Shown: positions 25,278-35,700 of the stretch, piece after piece | Position numbering within the stretch: position 1 is the stretch's first letter | How the letters are laid out: each line of letters begins with the position of its first letter | DNA from: Myxococcales bacterium | GTDB lineage: Bacteria; Myxococcota_A; Bradymonadia; UBA7976; UBA1532 | Assembly: GCA_009692505.1 (NCBI GenBank) | Contig: SHZC01000019.1 | Span: forward strand, 1 to 40,824 | DNA length: 40,824 nt | Direction: 5' to 3' | Made by a program: the position numbers and the translations under genes | Notes under the pieces: model-generated | The model's input: the letters and a program-made list of their open reading frames with translations, nothing else | Database searches by the model: none | Told to the model about the DNA's origin: nothing

Positions 25278-28200
25278 TCAGTTCAGATCTATCTGGCCGA
25301 TGTTGACGTCGTCGCCGACGATCAGGCACTTGCCCGTGTCCTCGGCGTCGAGGTCGGTGGGCAGGATTCGCAGCGAGTAGTCGATCTGGTCGTCGCCGTT
25401 GTTGCGCATCGCGTCGCCGGTGACGAGGACGTAAGCGCGTCCCCCGGCGCCGGCGTGCACGTTGAGGCACTGTGACGGCACCTGGGGCGAGAACTGCGGC
25501 TCGGACGCCATGTCGAAGAACTGTTCGTCGGGCCCGATGAAGGTGAGCAGCACCAAGCCGTCCGTGAAGACCGCGTAGGACAGGAAGATGGTCCGGTCTT
25601 CACCCGGTGGGATGTCGAGGGCGTACCAGTCGCCCACACCACGCTCGTCGCTGCAGACCCAGGCGTCGCAGATGGAGTGCTCGGCGCCCCCGAGCTCCAC
25701 GGCCCTCGGCTGGTCGTCGTTGTCCTGGTCCTGCTCCTGCCAGTCCGCGACGCAGGGGTTCGTCGGTGGGCTGACGGTCACCTGGAGGTCGTAGGCGTTC
25801 TGATCGATCGCGGCCGCGCCGCTGACCAGCACCGAGTAGCAGCCGGGCGGCGACTCCCCCCGGGAGACGTCGATGACCTCGGGTGAGCCGTCGTGCAGAG
25901 AGGCGGAGAGGGGCAGTCGGCAGCGGGAGGCCACGCAGCGTCCCTCCAACGGCCCCAGGCCCGGGCGGCCGTCGATGTCGCAGTCCGCGTCGGAGCGGCA
26001 CCCGCAGTTCCCGTTCAGGCAGAAGTTGGACGCGCCCTGCTGCTGGCAAATCGCCGCGTTATTGCAGGCGAGGTCGGCTGCGGCGTCGTCATCACACTGG
26101 AAGAGGCGGAGATCGAGGTCACCCGCGCCATGGTTGAAGCCCACGGTCGAGCAGATCCGCGAGTTCGCCACCGGGACGTCGAACTCGTACCAGTCGAGGT
26201 CTGGCGTGTTCGGAGGGACATTGCAGATCACCCCGCTCTCCTCGAAGCGATTGCCTGCGCCGTCCGCTGCCGCGAGGCTGACGGCGGTCGCGAAGGTGTC
26301 GTTTCGCATCCCCCCGGCGCCGACCTCGGCAACGTCGGACCCGCAAGCCATCGTCGGGGAGCGGTTGATGAACAAAGTGTACTCGCGAGCCATCCCCGCG
26401 TTGAGGGCCCGCACGCGGACGTAATATTCGCCGGCCGGGGCCCCGTTGTAGCTCGCGGCCTGACGGGGCGCGGCGACGGGAGTCATGCGGCCGCCCTGAC
26501 CACGCAGCGCGCCTTGGGCGTCGATGATCTCCACCACAGCCTCGCCGGCCAGCCCGTCGCTGAGTGCCCAGGCGGCGATCTGCTCGCCGCCCTCGGCCGT
26601 GAAGTGAAAGTAGTCCGTCTCGCGGATACACAGCGACAGGGCGACGGGCACCTCAAGGTCGACGCCCGGTCGAAGGAGCCCCGCAGCGGAGATGCCCGCC
26701 ATGAGATCGAGATCGGCGTTCGGCCCGACGTCGACGATCTGGTCATTGGGCTCGGCGGCGTCGAGCTCGCAGCCATCGCCGCTTGCGAGGAGGTTGACGA
26801 TGAGGCCGTAGTCGTCGAGCACGGACTGGCGATCCTGCCCACGCACGCGGATGAAGTAGTCTTGGTTCGACAAGCCGCCGGAGTCGCGGGCGACGCTCAG
26901 CGTGTAGCGGCTCGTGCCCTGGGGTGTGACGACGCCAGCGCCCGTCGCGTAGTTCGGGTTACCGAGACCCAAGCGAAGCCGGTCTGTAGCGTAGATCTCC
27001 ACGACGGCACCACCGAGGAGGCCGGCGACGTTCAACTCCAGGCTCAGACCCGCGTTGTCATTGTGGGCCGGGAAGACGAACCAGTCTTCGTCGGCGCCAC
27101 AGATGCTCCCGCGAAAGTTCAGGACCTCTTCGTCACGGATGCCGGCCCAGGCGACGGGCATCGCGTTGTCCTGGTTGTTCCAGCCCATGCCGCCGTTCTC
27201 GAGCTCGCTCTGGTCGGGGAAACAGGCGTCGAGGCTGTCGATGACCACGACGGTGACGTCGAAGCGGAGGTCGACGGCCTCCTCCGAGTACACCTCGATG
27301 TAGTAGTCACCCGGGCGTTCAACGCCAAGGCCCGCCATCGAGGTGTGCCGGAGACGCTTCGGTGAGCCGGGCTGGATCGCCTCCCCGACGACGGTCACGC
27401 CGTCGTCGTCGTAGAGCCGCAGCTTGAGGTCCCCGCCGGCGTCGTCGAAGGCGAGGTCGACCTGCATGCGGGCGCCCTGAACCAGGTTCACCTTGAAGAA
27501 GTCGGAGCTGTTGCCGCAGACGAGGGCACCTTGAATCTGACCGAAGCTGTTGACGATGGGGATCTCTGCGGCGGTCATCGGGTCGCGGTTCGGGGGCACG
27601 AACTCGTTGTCGCGGCACCCTTCGACACAGCGACCGTCGTCGGGCACGCTCACGTCGCAGTATTCTCCGTCGGCGCAGTCGACGTCCTGGATGCAGTCCT
27701 CGCGGCAACCGAAGTCGGGGTCGCAGTAGTTGCCCGGGCCACACTCGAGGTCCATCTCGCAGGCGACGCAGATGTGCATCTCGTCGCAGATGAGCCCACC
27801 CTCGCAGTCGTCGCTGTTCGCTCGACACCCCGGCTCGCACATCCCGCTACCGCCGACGTCGCAGAACGTGCCGTCGGGGCACTCCAGGTCCATCTGGCAG
27901 GGACCTTCGGGGAGCTGCTCGCAGGAGTGCTTATCGGGGTCGCAGAACAGCCCGTCGGGGCAGTCGGAGGGCTGGCCTTCGCGGCACCCCTCGATGCACG
28001 AGTCATCGACGCTGCAGAACCGGTCGTCGCCGCAGTCGCCGTCGATGGCGCAGGCCGGACCGCAAGGGTTGGGGTCGCAGGCATCGCGCGCAGCCAAAAT
28101 ACTGCCGTCACAGGCGCCGCCCTCAGCGGGCACGAGGCCACAGGTCGAGCGAACCGCGCCGTTGCAGCAGACGGCCGCCCCGACGCAGGCGCCGCTCTCC

Positions 28201-28652
28201 ACGTTACAGACCTCCCCTTGGGGGCAGGCCACCGGATCGTTGGGATCACAGACCACGACCGCGGGGCCGCAGAGGCCGGTCTCGACCTCGCAGACCTCAC
28301 CCATCGGGCAGCCCGCGTCTTCGGCGCAGCCGCAGAGATGGGTCGCCGCTATACAGACCTGACCCATCGCGCAGCTGGCCGCCCGGCAGCCGTCCACGCA
28401 GATGCCCTCGAGGGCGTCGGCGGCCTTCTCGCAGTACTGACCCTCGGGGCAGTTCGTGTCCAGGACGCACGAGGACGGCGGGGGGCGCATGGCGTCGCCC
28501 ATGTCGCCGCCGCCTGCGCCCTCGCACTCGGGGCCGATGCAGCCCGTGTCCCCAGGATTTGGCTTTATGACGCCCCGACTCGTGTCCTCACAGGCCGACC
28601 CTGCGACGGCCACAAGCAAGAGCAGCGAGAGCTTCGTTCCCCAGCGATTCAT
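25278..28652 (-). CDS. Large Cys-rich lipoprotein with repeated PPC domains
   Basis: The 1124-residue protein has a signal peptide whose end (VAVAGSAC) suggests lipidation. About ten short Cys modules follow (roughly residues 55-340) of the form C-x3-D-x-x-C-x2-G-x2-C-(x5-9)-C, for example CQMDLECPDGTFCDVGGSGMC. These are metazoan-EGF-like in spacing but bacterial in style. The rest holds about five PPC (pre-peptidase C-terminal) beta-sandwiches, recognisable by DWFVFPA, DYFHFTAEGGEQI, DWYEFDVP and DWYALDIPPGEDR, followed by LxLRLF/YDDDG strands. Such domains bind matrix or calcium. ATG 28652 is preferred; GTG 28661 is possible. Transcription continues from the PKD/propeller gene 36 bases upstream. 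Confidence 0.83.
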   Translation of the reverse strand: MNRWGTKLSLLLLVAVAGSACEDTSRGVIKPNPGDTGCIGPECEGAGGGDMGDAMRPPPSSCVLDTNCPEGQYCEKAADALEGICVDGCRAASCAMGQVCIAATHLCGCAEDAGCPMGEVCEVETGLCGPAVVVCDPNDPVACPQGEVCNVESGACVGAAVCCNGAVRSTCGLVPAEGGACDGSILAARDACDPNPCGPACAIDGDCGDDRFCSVDDSCIEGCREGQPSDCPDGLFCDPDKHSCEQLPEGPCQMDLECPDGTFCDVGGSGMCEPGCRANSDDCEGGLICDEMHICVACEMDLECGPGNYCDPDFGCREDCIQDVDCADGEYCDVSVPDDGRCVEGCRDNEFVPPNRDPMTAAEIPIVNSFGQIQGALVCGNSSDFFKVNLVQGARMQVDLAFDDAGGDLKLRLYDDDGVTVVGEAIQPGSPKRLRHTSMAGLGVERPGDYYIEVYSEEAVDLRFDVTVVVIDSLDACFPDQSELENGGMGWNNQDNAMPVAWAGIRDEEVLNFRGSICGADEDWFVFPAHNDNAGLSLELNVAGLLGGAVVEIYATDRLRLGLGNPNYATGAGVVTPQGTSRYTLSVARDSGGLSNQDYFIRVRGQDRQSVLDDYGLIVNLLASGDGCELDAAEPNDQIVDVGPNADLDLMAGISAAGLLRPGVDLEVPVALSLCIRETDYFHFTAEGGEQIAAWALSDGLAGEAVVEIIDAQGALRGQGGRMTPVAAPRQAASYNGAPAGEYYVRVRALNAGMAREYTLFINRSPTMACGSDVAEVGAGGMRNDTFATAVSLAAADGAGNRFEESGVICNVPPNTPDLDWYEFDVPVANSRICSTVGFNHGAGDLDLRLFQCDDDAAADLACNNAAICQQQGASNFCLNGNCGCRSDADCDIDGRPGLGPLEGRCVASRCRLPLSASLHDGSPEVIDVSRGESPPGCYSVLVSGAAAIDQNAYDLQVTVSPPTNPCVADWQEQDQDNDDQPRAVELGGAEHSICDAWVCSDERGVGDWYALDIPPGEDRTIFLSYAVFTDGLVLLTFIGPDEQFFDMASEPQFSPQVPSQCLNVHAGAGGRAYVLVTGDAMRNNGDDQIDYSLRILPTDLDAEDTGKCLIVGDDVNIGQIDLN

Positions 28653-28688
28653 CGATACCACTCAGTCCCCCGATGTCGTTTTGGTCGA

Positions 28689-31600
28689 CTATTGAAGTGT
28701 GACAAAGGCCGTGAGGCGGCCCGTTCCGGCACGCCCGCTGGCGCTCAGTTGGAGTTCGAGCTGATCGTCAATATGCTTGACCTCTCGGCCAGAGGCGATC
28801 AGTAAACCGCCGCCCGGGAAGACCCGGCTGTCCACGGCCGAGGCCGCGCGCGTGATCGTGTCGATGTGGTCGGAAGCTTGGCCAATCGGACCCCATTGGG
28901 TCAGGCCGCCGCCGGTTGCCGCCCAAAGCCCGACCGACGTCACGGCCAGATCGGTCGCGGCAAATCGAAGCGAGGTCGACTCGAGGTTTGCCCCGAGATT
29001 TGGCGCGAGGAGTGCTGAGGCGCTCACGCGGTAGAGGCGTCGCGCCTTCGTATCGGCGATGTGGAGGAAGCCGTTGTCCTCGTCCACCACAACCCGCGAG
29101 AGGACGCCTCCGATGCGGTGTTGAGCCACGATGTGCCCCGGCAAACCCCGTTCCGCGAGGACAGGATCGACGAGCGCGACGTGGCCGCTGCGCGCCGAGA
29201 CGATCGCCAGCCGGGCGGCCCCGAGCCCGTCGACGCCCCCCCGGATGTACGCGACGTCAATGGGCTTCACGAGCGGGACGAGGCTCACGGTTCGCCGGAC
29301 CTTGAGGCGGTAGGGATCGATGATGCTCAGCGTGTTGTCCCCGGCGTTGACCGCATAGAGCCGGTCCGGCTCCCCATCGAGACCCACGGCGATCGCCAGC
29401 CCTGTGCACTCAGGTCCGGTTTGGATGAGCCTCACCGTCCTTGCGGGTCGCGCCTTCAGATCGACGACCGAGACGCCACCCGAGCTGGGCGCGGCGACGA
29501 AGAGATATCGACCGTCGGGGGATGCGACCATGGCGCCGAGGCCGTGGCCGGTCTCGACATCCGAGACGGCGTTGAAGGTGACGTTTCCGCTGAGCGGGTC
29601 ACGACCGTACTCGATGAGCGTGATGCGGCCGCGGCCGTTGAGGAGGGTGGCGGCCGCCGCGAAGGGGGTGCCGCCCTCCGCGACCGCAATGACGACACGA
29701 CGCTCCCGCTGCAGCCCGCTCGGCGCGGTCGCTCGAACGGAGATCGTCCGATCGCCGCCATCCAGGAACGAGGGCGTCCAGCGGATCCGGACGAGCTTCT
29801 GCGCGAGGGGGTTTGGCCCGTCTATGACCTCCCACTCCGCGCCCCTCGGCAGGTTCGGCCGCGGGATCTGCACGGGGCCGTCAAAGCCCCCGGCATCCTG
29901 GGGGGCGCTATTCACCGCGAACTCGAGGAGCAGCTCGCGGCCCTCCGCCGTGCTCGCGGTGGCCGGCAGGAGGACGATGGGCAGCGCGCGGGTGACCTCA
30001 AGATCAGTCTCGGCGCTGTCCGTCCCGCCGTCGCCGTCATCGACGTCCACTCGAATCACCACATGGCCGAGCCGTCGATAGGTGTGCCGGACGGTCAGGC
30101 CCTCCAGGATTGTGCCGTCGCCCATTGCCCAGCGCACGAGCGGTAGATCACCTTCGACGTCAGCCACCCGCGCCGTGAACGCCGTCTCGACGCCTATCTC
30201 GACCTGCGGCTCCTCGAGCTCGAGGGTGACCTGGGGGGCGACGTTGTCGACGCTGACGATCTCCTCGGCCGAGGCCGTGCTCCCGTCTTCGTCCTCCACC
30301 GTGAGGCGAACCGTGAAGCGCCCATCATCGGGGAAGGCATGGCTCACCGTCTGTCCTTCGCCTGTTGAGCCATCACCGAAGTCCCAGCGGTAGAAGCGGA
30401 TCGCGTCGACGACGTGCCCAGGCGCGCTGAGCGTACCGTCAAGAAAGACCGACACGCCCTCCGGGGCCGGGGCCGTTCCGTTTGGATAGGTCACCTCGAA
30501 GGCGGCAACGGGTGAGACGTCAAAGACGACGACCTGCCGGCTTGAGGCCGCGCTGGAGTCCTCGTCCCGGGCGGTGAGCGAGATTGTGAGATTGCCGTCA
30601 TCGATGAAGAGGTGCTCGAGCGTGCGCACTCCGGGGCCGGTGCGCACGGCCGCGCTCCCATCACCGAAGCTCCACTCGAGCTCGCGGAGGGGATCGGCCG
30701 GGCCTCCCGCTCTTGTGTTCCCTGCACCGAAAGCCAGCGTATCGCCCTCGATGGCCACACCGGGCCCGGTGATCTCTGCCTCCGGCGAGAGGTCGGCGAT
30801 GTCAATCTCGGTACACGCCGTCAGGGCCGTGTCGGGGTCCTCAATGGTCAAGCAGACCTCGAAGTGGCCTTGGCTGGAGTAAGTGTGCCGAGGCGCGAGC
30901 AGCGCCTCGCCCGACTCAGCCGGCGTCCCGTCGCCGAAGTCCCATGTGTAGCTCAGGATGGGGTCAGAGAAGCTCCCCGGACTGGCGAGCGCGCTGAATT
31001 GGACCGGCTCACCTTCGAGGAGGCTGTCGGCACCGAAGGCCGTCACTTCCTCGATGACCGGGCTGAGATCGGTGATCCGCACCAGGACGCTGGCCTCGCA
31101 GGAGGAGTCGATGTCCTCCACCGTCACGCGGACGAGGTACTCGCCGGCGCTGTCAAAGATGTGGAACGGGCGGAAGAGGTTGGGCGATCGCTGGGGAAAG
31201 TTGTCGCCAAAGTCCCAGTTGAAGACGAGAAGGGGATCACTCTCATGACCGGGCATCGTGCCTGTCGCGTCGAAGGCGACCGCCTCTCCCTCGGGCAACT
31301 CCATCTCAGGTCCGATGAGGACGCAGAGGGGATCGATGTCGTCCACGGTGACGGTCGTCTCGCCGACGGCCACGGTGCCGTTGCCCGCCTCGATTCGAAC
31401 GCGGATGGGATACACGCCGTCGCCCGTCGCACCATCGAACTCGGCCAGGCTGGTCTGCCCCTCGAAGGGGTCGTAATAGCCGTCGTTATTGATGTCCCAA
31501 GCGTAGGCGACGATACCCCCGAGCTCAGGCGCCGCGGTGCTGCCGGAGGCGTCGAGAATGGCGACCTCGCCCTGGATGATGTGGTAGGGACCACCCGCGT

Positions 31601-32522
31601 CGGCCTCAGGCTTCGCGAGCACCGTGAAGCGCCGGCTCGCGGTGATGGGCTCACCTCCGCAAGACCTCACGGCGACGAGGGCGACGTAGTCACCCGGCTG
31701 ATCGATGGGCTGTCCGGGGATGAGGACCTGGGCGACGTCAGCGTTGCGTTGCAACGTCGCGTCGACCGACGTGAGGCAGCCGCCGGCGCCCGGTTGGGTG
31801 ACCAGGTAATCAAGGATCGCGGTGCCCACTCGCTCGCCCTCGGCGACGCCGCTGAAGGTGATCGAGATGCTGTTAGGCGCCGGGGGGCGTCGCGTATTGA
31901 CGGAGACCTCCTGGGCGTTGCCGCAGTTATCGGTGACCCGGATGACCCGTCGAACAACGCAGCCGTCCTGTTCGATGACTTCCGTGCTGATCGGGTTCGG
32001 ATCCTGTGCGTCGTCCACGTCGTAGCCGACCGCCGGTGGATTGGGAAAACACTCGAGTGGACCGGGCGCGTCCGGCATGCCGTTCGCGGTGACCTGAGGG
32101 GCCACCCGATCGAGGCGAAACGTGACGGAGTCCTCCATCGTGAAATCGTCCTGGGTCAGCCTGACGACCAGGGTGCGCGAGAGTCCGTCGTCGATGAGGC
32201 CGAGCGCGTAGAGATCGGTCTCCTCGGGCACGCCCTCCACCTGCGGGAAGTAGAACGACTCGAAGGCGAGCTCGCCGTCAATCTCGAAGGTCAAGGCGAC
32301 CACGTTGGCGTCTCCGCTCCCGTCGTCCTCGGTGATGCGAAGCAGGAGGTCTACAGGGTTGATCGGGGGCGCGGCTTGCCCGCCGAAGACGCCGCCGCCG
32401 AACAGCACGCCGCCGTTATTGACGCACGCTCCCTCGGCGGGCGAGACGATATCTACGGCCGATGCGGCGAGTGCCCCGAAGGGAAAGCACGAGAGCAGGA
32501 GGACCCCGACGTTGATTCGCAT
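28689..32522 (-). CDS. Secreted PKD-repeat protein with C-terminal beta-propeller
   Basis: The 1277-residue protein starts at ATG 32522, with GGAG seven bases upstream, and has a signal peptide ending near ALAASA (about residue 20). Two beta domains lead into about six PKD domains (approximately residues 325-880), marked by YAWDINNDG, FNWDFGDN, YTWDFGDG, LEWSFGDG, YRWDFGDG and RWAMGDG. After a cadherin-like linker (about 890-950), the last 320 residues form a beta-propeller of YVTN/NHL type: SPDGRYLFVAAPSSGGVSVV, LYAVNAGDNTLSIIDP, LAIVSARSGHVALVDP and so on. Such architectures serve adhesion or matrix binding. No catalytic motif is seen. Its neighbours on the same strand are the giant PKD protein (upstream) and the PPC lipoprotein (downstream). 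Confidence 0.85.
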   Translation of the reverse strand: MRINVGVLLLSCFPFGALAASAVDIVSPAEGACVNNGGVLFGGGVFGGQAAPPINPVDLLLRITEDDGSGDANVVALTFEIDGELAFESFYFPQVEGVPEETDLYALGLIDDGLSRTLVVRLTQDDFTMEDSVTFRLDRVAPQVTANGMPDAPGPLECFPNPPAVGYDVDDAQDPNPISTEVIEQDGCVVRRVIRVTDNCGNAQEVSVNTRRPPAPNSISITFSGVAEGERVGTAILDYLVTQPGAGGCLTSVDATLQRNADVAQVLIPGQPIDQPGDYVALVAVRSCGGEPITASRRFTVLAKPEADAGGPYHIIQGEVAILDASGSTAAPELGGIVAYAWDINNDGYYDPFEGQTSLAEFDGATGDGVYPIRVRIEAGNGTVAVGETTVTVDDIDPLCVLIGPEMELPEGEAVAFDATGTMPGHESDPLLVFNWDFGDNFPQRSPNLFRPFHIFDSAGEYLVRVTVEDIDSSCEASVLVRITDLSPVIEEVTAFGADSLLEGEPVQFSALASPGSFSDPILSYTWDFGDGTPAESGEALLAPRHTYSSQGHFEVCLTIEDPDTALTACTEIDIADLSPEAEITGPGVAIEGDTLAFGAGNTRAGGPADPLRELEWSFGDGSAAVRTGPGVRTLEHLFIDDGNLTISLTARDEDSSAASSRQVVVFDVSPVAAFEVTYPNGTAPAPEGVSVFLDGTLSAPGHVVDAIRFYRWDFGDGSTGEGQTVSHAFPDDGRFTVRLTVEDEDGSTASAEEIVSVDNVAPQVTLELEEPQVEIGVETAFTARVADVEGDLPLVRWAMGDGTILEGLTVRHTYRRLGHVVIRVDVDDGDGGTDSAETDLEVTRALPIVLLPATASTAEGRELLLEFAVNSAPQDAGGFDGPVQIPRPNLPRGAEWEVIDGPNPLAQKLVRIRWTPSFLDGGDRTISVRATAPSGLQRERRVVIAVAEGGTPFAAAATLLNGRGRITLIEYGRDPLSGNVTFNAVSDVETGHGLGAMVASPDGRYLFVAAPSSGGVSVVDLKARPARTVRLIQTGPECTGLAIAVGLDGEPDRLYAVNAGDNTLSIIDPYRLKVRRTVSLVPLVKPIDVAYIRGGVDGLGAARLAIVSARSGHVALVDPVLAERGLPGHIVAQHRIGGVLSRVVVDEDNGFLHIADTKARRLYRVSASALLAPNLGANLESTSLRFAATDLAVTSVGLWAATGGGLTQWGPIGQASDHIDTITRAASAVDSRVFPGGGLLIASGREVKHIDDQLELQLSASGRAGTGRLTAFVTLQ

Positions 32523-32722
32523 TCTGAAGCTCCGCTCCGAAGGTCTGGCATCGGTCTTGCGCCGGACTTGCGCCGGACTTGCGCCGGACACTGCCGCGGC
32601 GAGCCTAACCGGAAAGGCCGACTTGTTCCAAGCCCAGTGCCGGGATTCGCGGGACGGTCAGGCTTGTTCGGTGTGGGGGACGAAATCGGAAGGGAGGAAT
32701 CGCGGAAGCAGTCGGCAGGGGG
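32523..32722 (-). other. Intergenic region between the two PKD genes with an 11-bp triple repeat
   Basis: This 200-base gap holds three exact tandem copies of CTTGCGCCGGA at 32556-32588, about 35-65 bases before the ATG of the PKD/propeller gene. I see no other coding frame here. The gap is long enough for a promoter or attenuator, so the propeller gene may be transcribed independently of the giant gene. Confidence 0.6.
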
Positions 32723-35700
32723 TCAATCGTTGACGCAGGCGTCGGGGAACTCATAGAGGTCGGAGTCGCCATTGGACCTGGGCACGATGCACTCGTTGTA
32801 GGTTCGGATCATCAGGCAGCGACGGTCGTCGTCGGTGTAGTAGTTCAGCGCGGCGTCGTACTCATAACGCGAGACCATGCCCAAGCCGATGGCCTGTGCC
32901 CTACGGGCGGCGAGCGCGACGGGGTGGTAGAGACCACACATGTACTCGACGCGGAGGACCGAGAGCTCGATGCGGAACTTCGTCGCCAGCATGAGGCAGC
33001 TCTGCCACTGCCGCGTGTAGACGCCGTCGCCCGCCGCTTCGTACATCAGGTCAATGAGGTTCATGAGCTGAATCTCGTTGTCGAGGGAGTCGTAGTCGCT
33101 GATGCAGGCGCCGGCCTCGCAGAGGATGCCGATCTCCTGGCGGCTGAAGTTGATGACCGCATTGAGCGTCGGCATGAGCGCGAGGACCTTGGCCCGACCG
33201 GGCGCCGGTCGATTGTCGTTCGCGCCGGCGTTCATGTAGGCCTCAAGGTCAGTCCGCATCGCGATGAGCGCGGCCTCAAGGCGGTCATTGACCTCGTTGG
33301 AGGCGCGGACGCGGGCCTCGACGGCGCGGATGTCGGGCATGGCGAACTGACCGTTTCTCGCGCCGCTGCAGGGATCGGTCGCGTCCTTCAGGTAGAAGTA
33401 GGCCTCGTACGCAGCGGCGAAGAGGTCCCGGGACCAGATTGAATTGCCCTGTCCTGGGTTCGACACCGCTTCGCGGAAGCCCTGCCGCGCATAGATGGCC
33501 TGGGCCTGGGCGATGAAGGTGTCGGCCTGGGCGACCGAACGGGCGGAGACCTCCTGCGCCGGGAGGCCGGCCACCGTCGCGCGGAGGCGGGTCGTCTCAC
33601 GGAGGAACTGCCGCGACATCGCCCAGAGCAGGTTGCCGTAGTCGCCGCCTCGTACGAGTGAACGCTGAATGTCGAAGGACGCGCCGTCGTAGGCGATCCA
33701 GGTATTGCCTCGGCGGTTGTACCGCTCGCCCCAAGCCCCGTTGTCCAAATCGATGAACGTATTGCCGACGAACTGTCGCGCCAAGAGGGGGGCGCCCGGG
33801 TTGTTGGTCACGGCAGCGATGCGGGTGCGGCCAACCTCGAGCAGCTCGGCGAAGGTGATCTCCCGCACCGTCACGTTGATGGACTGCGTCGTCGACGAGT
33901 CCTTGTCGAGCACGCGCAGGGTCACTGTCAGCGGCCCCGCCGTGTCGAAGGCCATGACCGCAGATCTGGCGTTCAGACCGGCGACCTCGGCCCGCCCGTC
34001 CCCATTGAAGTCCCACTCGTAGCGGGTGATCGCGTCGTTCGGTGCACCGGGCCGCGCTACGGCGGTGAAGGTCATGCCGGCGATCTCGTAGAAGGGGTCC
34101 GGCGGGGTGATGCTCACGATGATCGGGTTGACGTCGGTGACCGTCACGAGCACCAGCGCCTCGACGGAGTTGTCCTCGTCCAGCACGCGGAGGCGGAGAT
34201 TGTAGGGGCCGTGCTCCGCATAGGTGTGGGTCGGCCGATTGAGGTTCGCGCCCCGCTCGACCGCGCTCCCGTCACCCCAATCCCACTCGTACATCGTGAT
34301 CGCGTCTGCAGCGGAGCCGGCGCGGCTGCGTGAGCCGTCGACCTGAAGCTGGACTCCCTGGGCGACCGTGTAGGGCCCGGCGGGATCGGCGATGGGGCTG
34401 ACATCGCGGACGGTGACCTGAAAGAGTTGGTCGGTGAAAGCGCCGAGCGAGTCGGTCGCGCGCAGCTTGCCGACGAAGAGCCCGCTGTCATTCGTCGGGT
34501 AATCTGCCAAGGGGCTGGCAGCGCCGTCGAAGTCGAAGGTTCCGTCGTTTCGCCAGTCCCACTGATATCGTGCGACCAGGTCGCTGGCCTCGGGGGCGCG
34601 CGTCTCGCTCGCATCGACCTGGAGGGGCGTGCCCTCGTCGACGATGTAGCTCGGGCGACCGGCCGGACCATTTTGGTCTCGGCGGGGGTGATTCGCGGTG
34701 ATGGCGGCCACGACCGGAGGCGCGTTGACGATGAAGTTGCGCGTGATCTGCCGGGCGACGTTGAGGCAGTTGGGCACGGTGACCGTCAGGACATGTCTGC
34801 CCGCGACGTTGACGAGCGTATTGGCCACGTACGCCTGAGCACCGCCGCCGTCGCGGGCGATGGTCGCGGTGATCTGGCCCGCGCAATCCGCCGGCCCAAT
34901 GACGACCCAAGTCATCCGGGCTTGCGCGACGAGCTGACCCTCATTGGCACCGTTGATGGTGAGACCCACCTGCTCGGCGACTCGATAGCTGCGGGTGGCC
35001 TGGCCGACGTTGCCGCAGCGGTCCGTCGCGCTCACGGTCAGGGTCCGGCCGCAGCCGTTGGCGACCGTGCTCTCCGAGGTGACTGGGCTGTCGTCACCCG
35101 CGTCCACGATGGCGATGGCCGGCCGGGGAACCTGGTTGGGGTTGACGCAGACGTTCGCGGGAAGCTGCATGCCGATCGTGACGGCGGGTGCCGTTCGATC
35201 GAAGAGGAGGAGACCACCGGCGTTCGCGAGGCCGATGCCTCCCTGACCGTCGTCGAAGCGGATCTCCAAGGCTCGCTGGCCCTCGGGGATGGCGGCGGGA
35301 TTGACCTGGATCTGGCCGTTGACGGGGTTGCCGTTCGCCAACGTCGCGATGTTCGCCCGCCTCGCGACCTCGACGCCGCCGACGAGGACGATCGCCGTGA
35401 CGACGTCGCCTTCGGGATCCGAGACGGTGAACTGCACGACGAACGGATTCGCCGCGATGCAGATGGAGGGATCGTTCGCGCGAGGCGAGACGATGTTGCC
35501 CACCGGCGGGGCCTCCTGGTTGACGAAGATCGTGGCGTTGTTGGCGGCCGAGCACGCCTGCGGATTGTTCGAGTCGCAGACGATGAGGCTCACGACGAAC
35601 TGCTGATTCACGCGCCAAGCGGCGTTGTTGTAGTTGGCGACGACCTCACCCGTGAAGTCGTCCGTGCCCCCGTTGGGGCCTCCAGCCACGGCATTGTCCG

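Noticed and set aside
30612..32756. 714-residue plus-strand ORF
   Set aside because: Antisense to the PKD/propeller gene; composition typical of a shadow frame.
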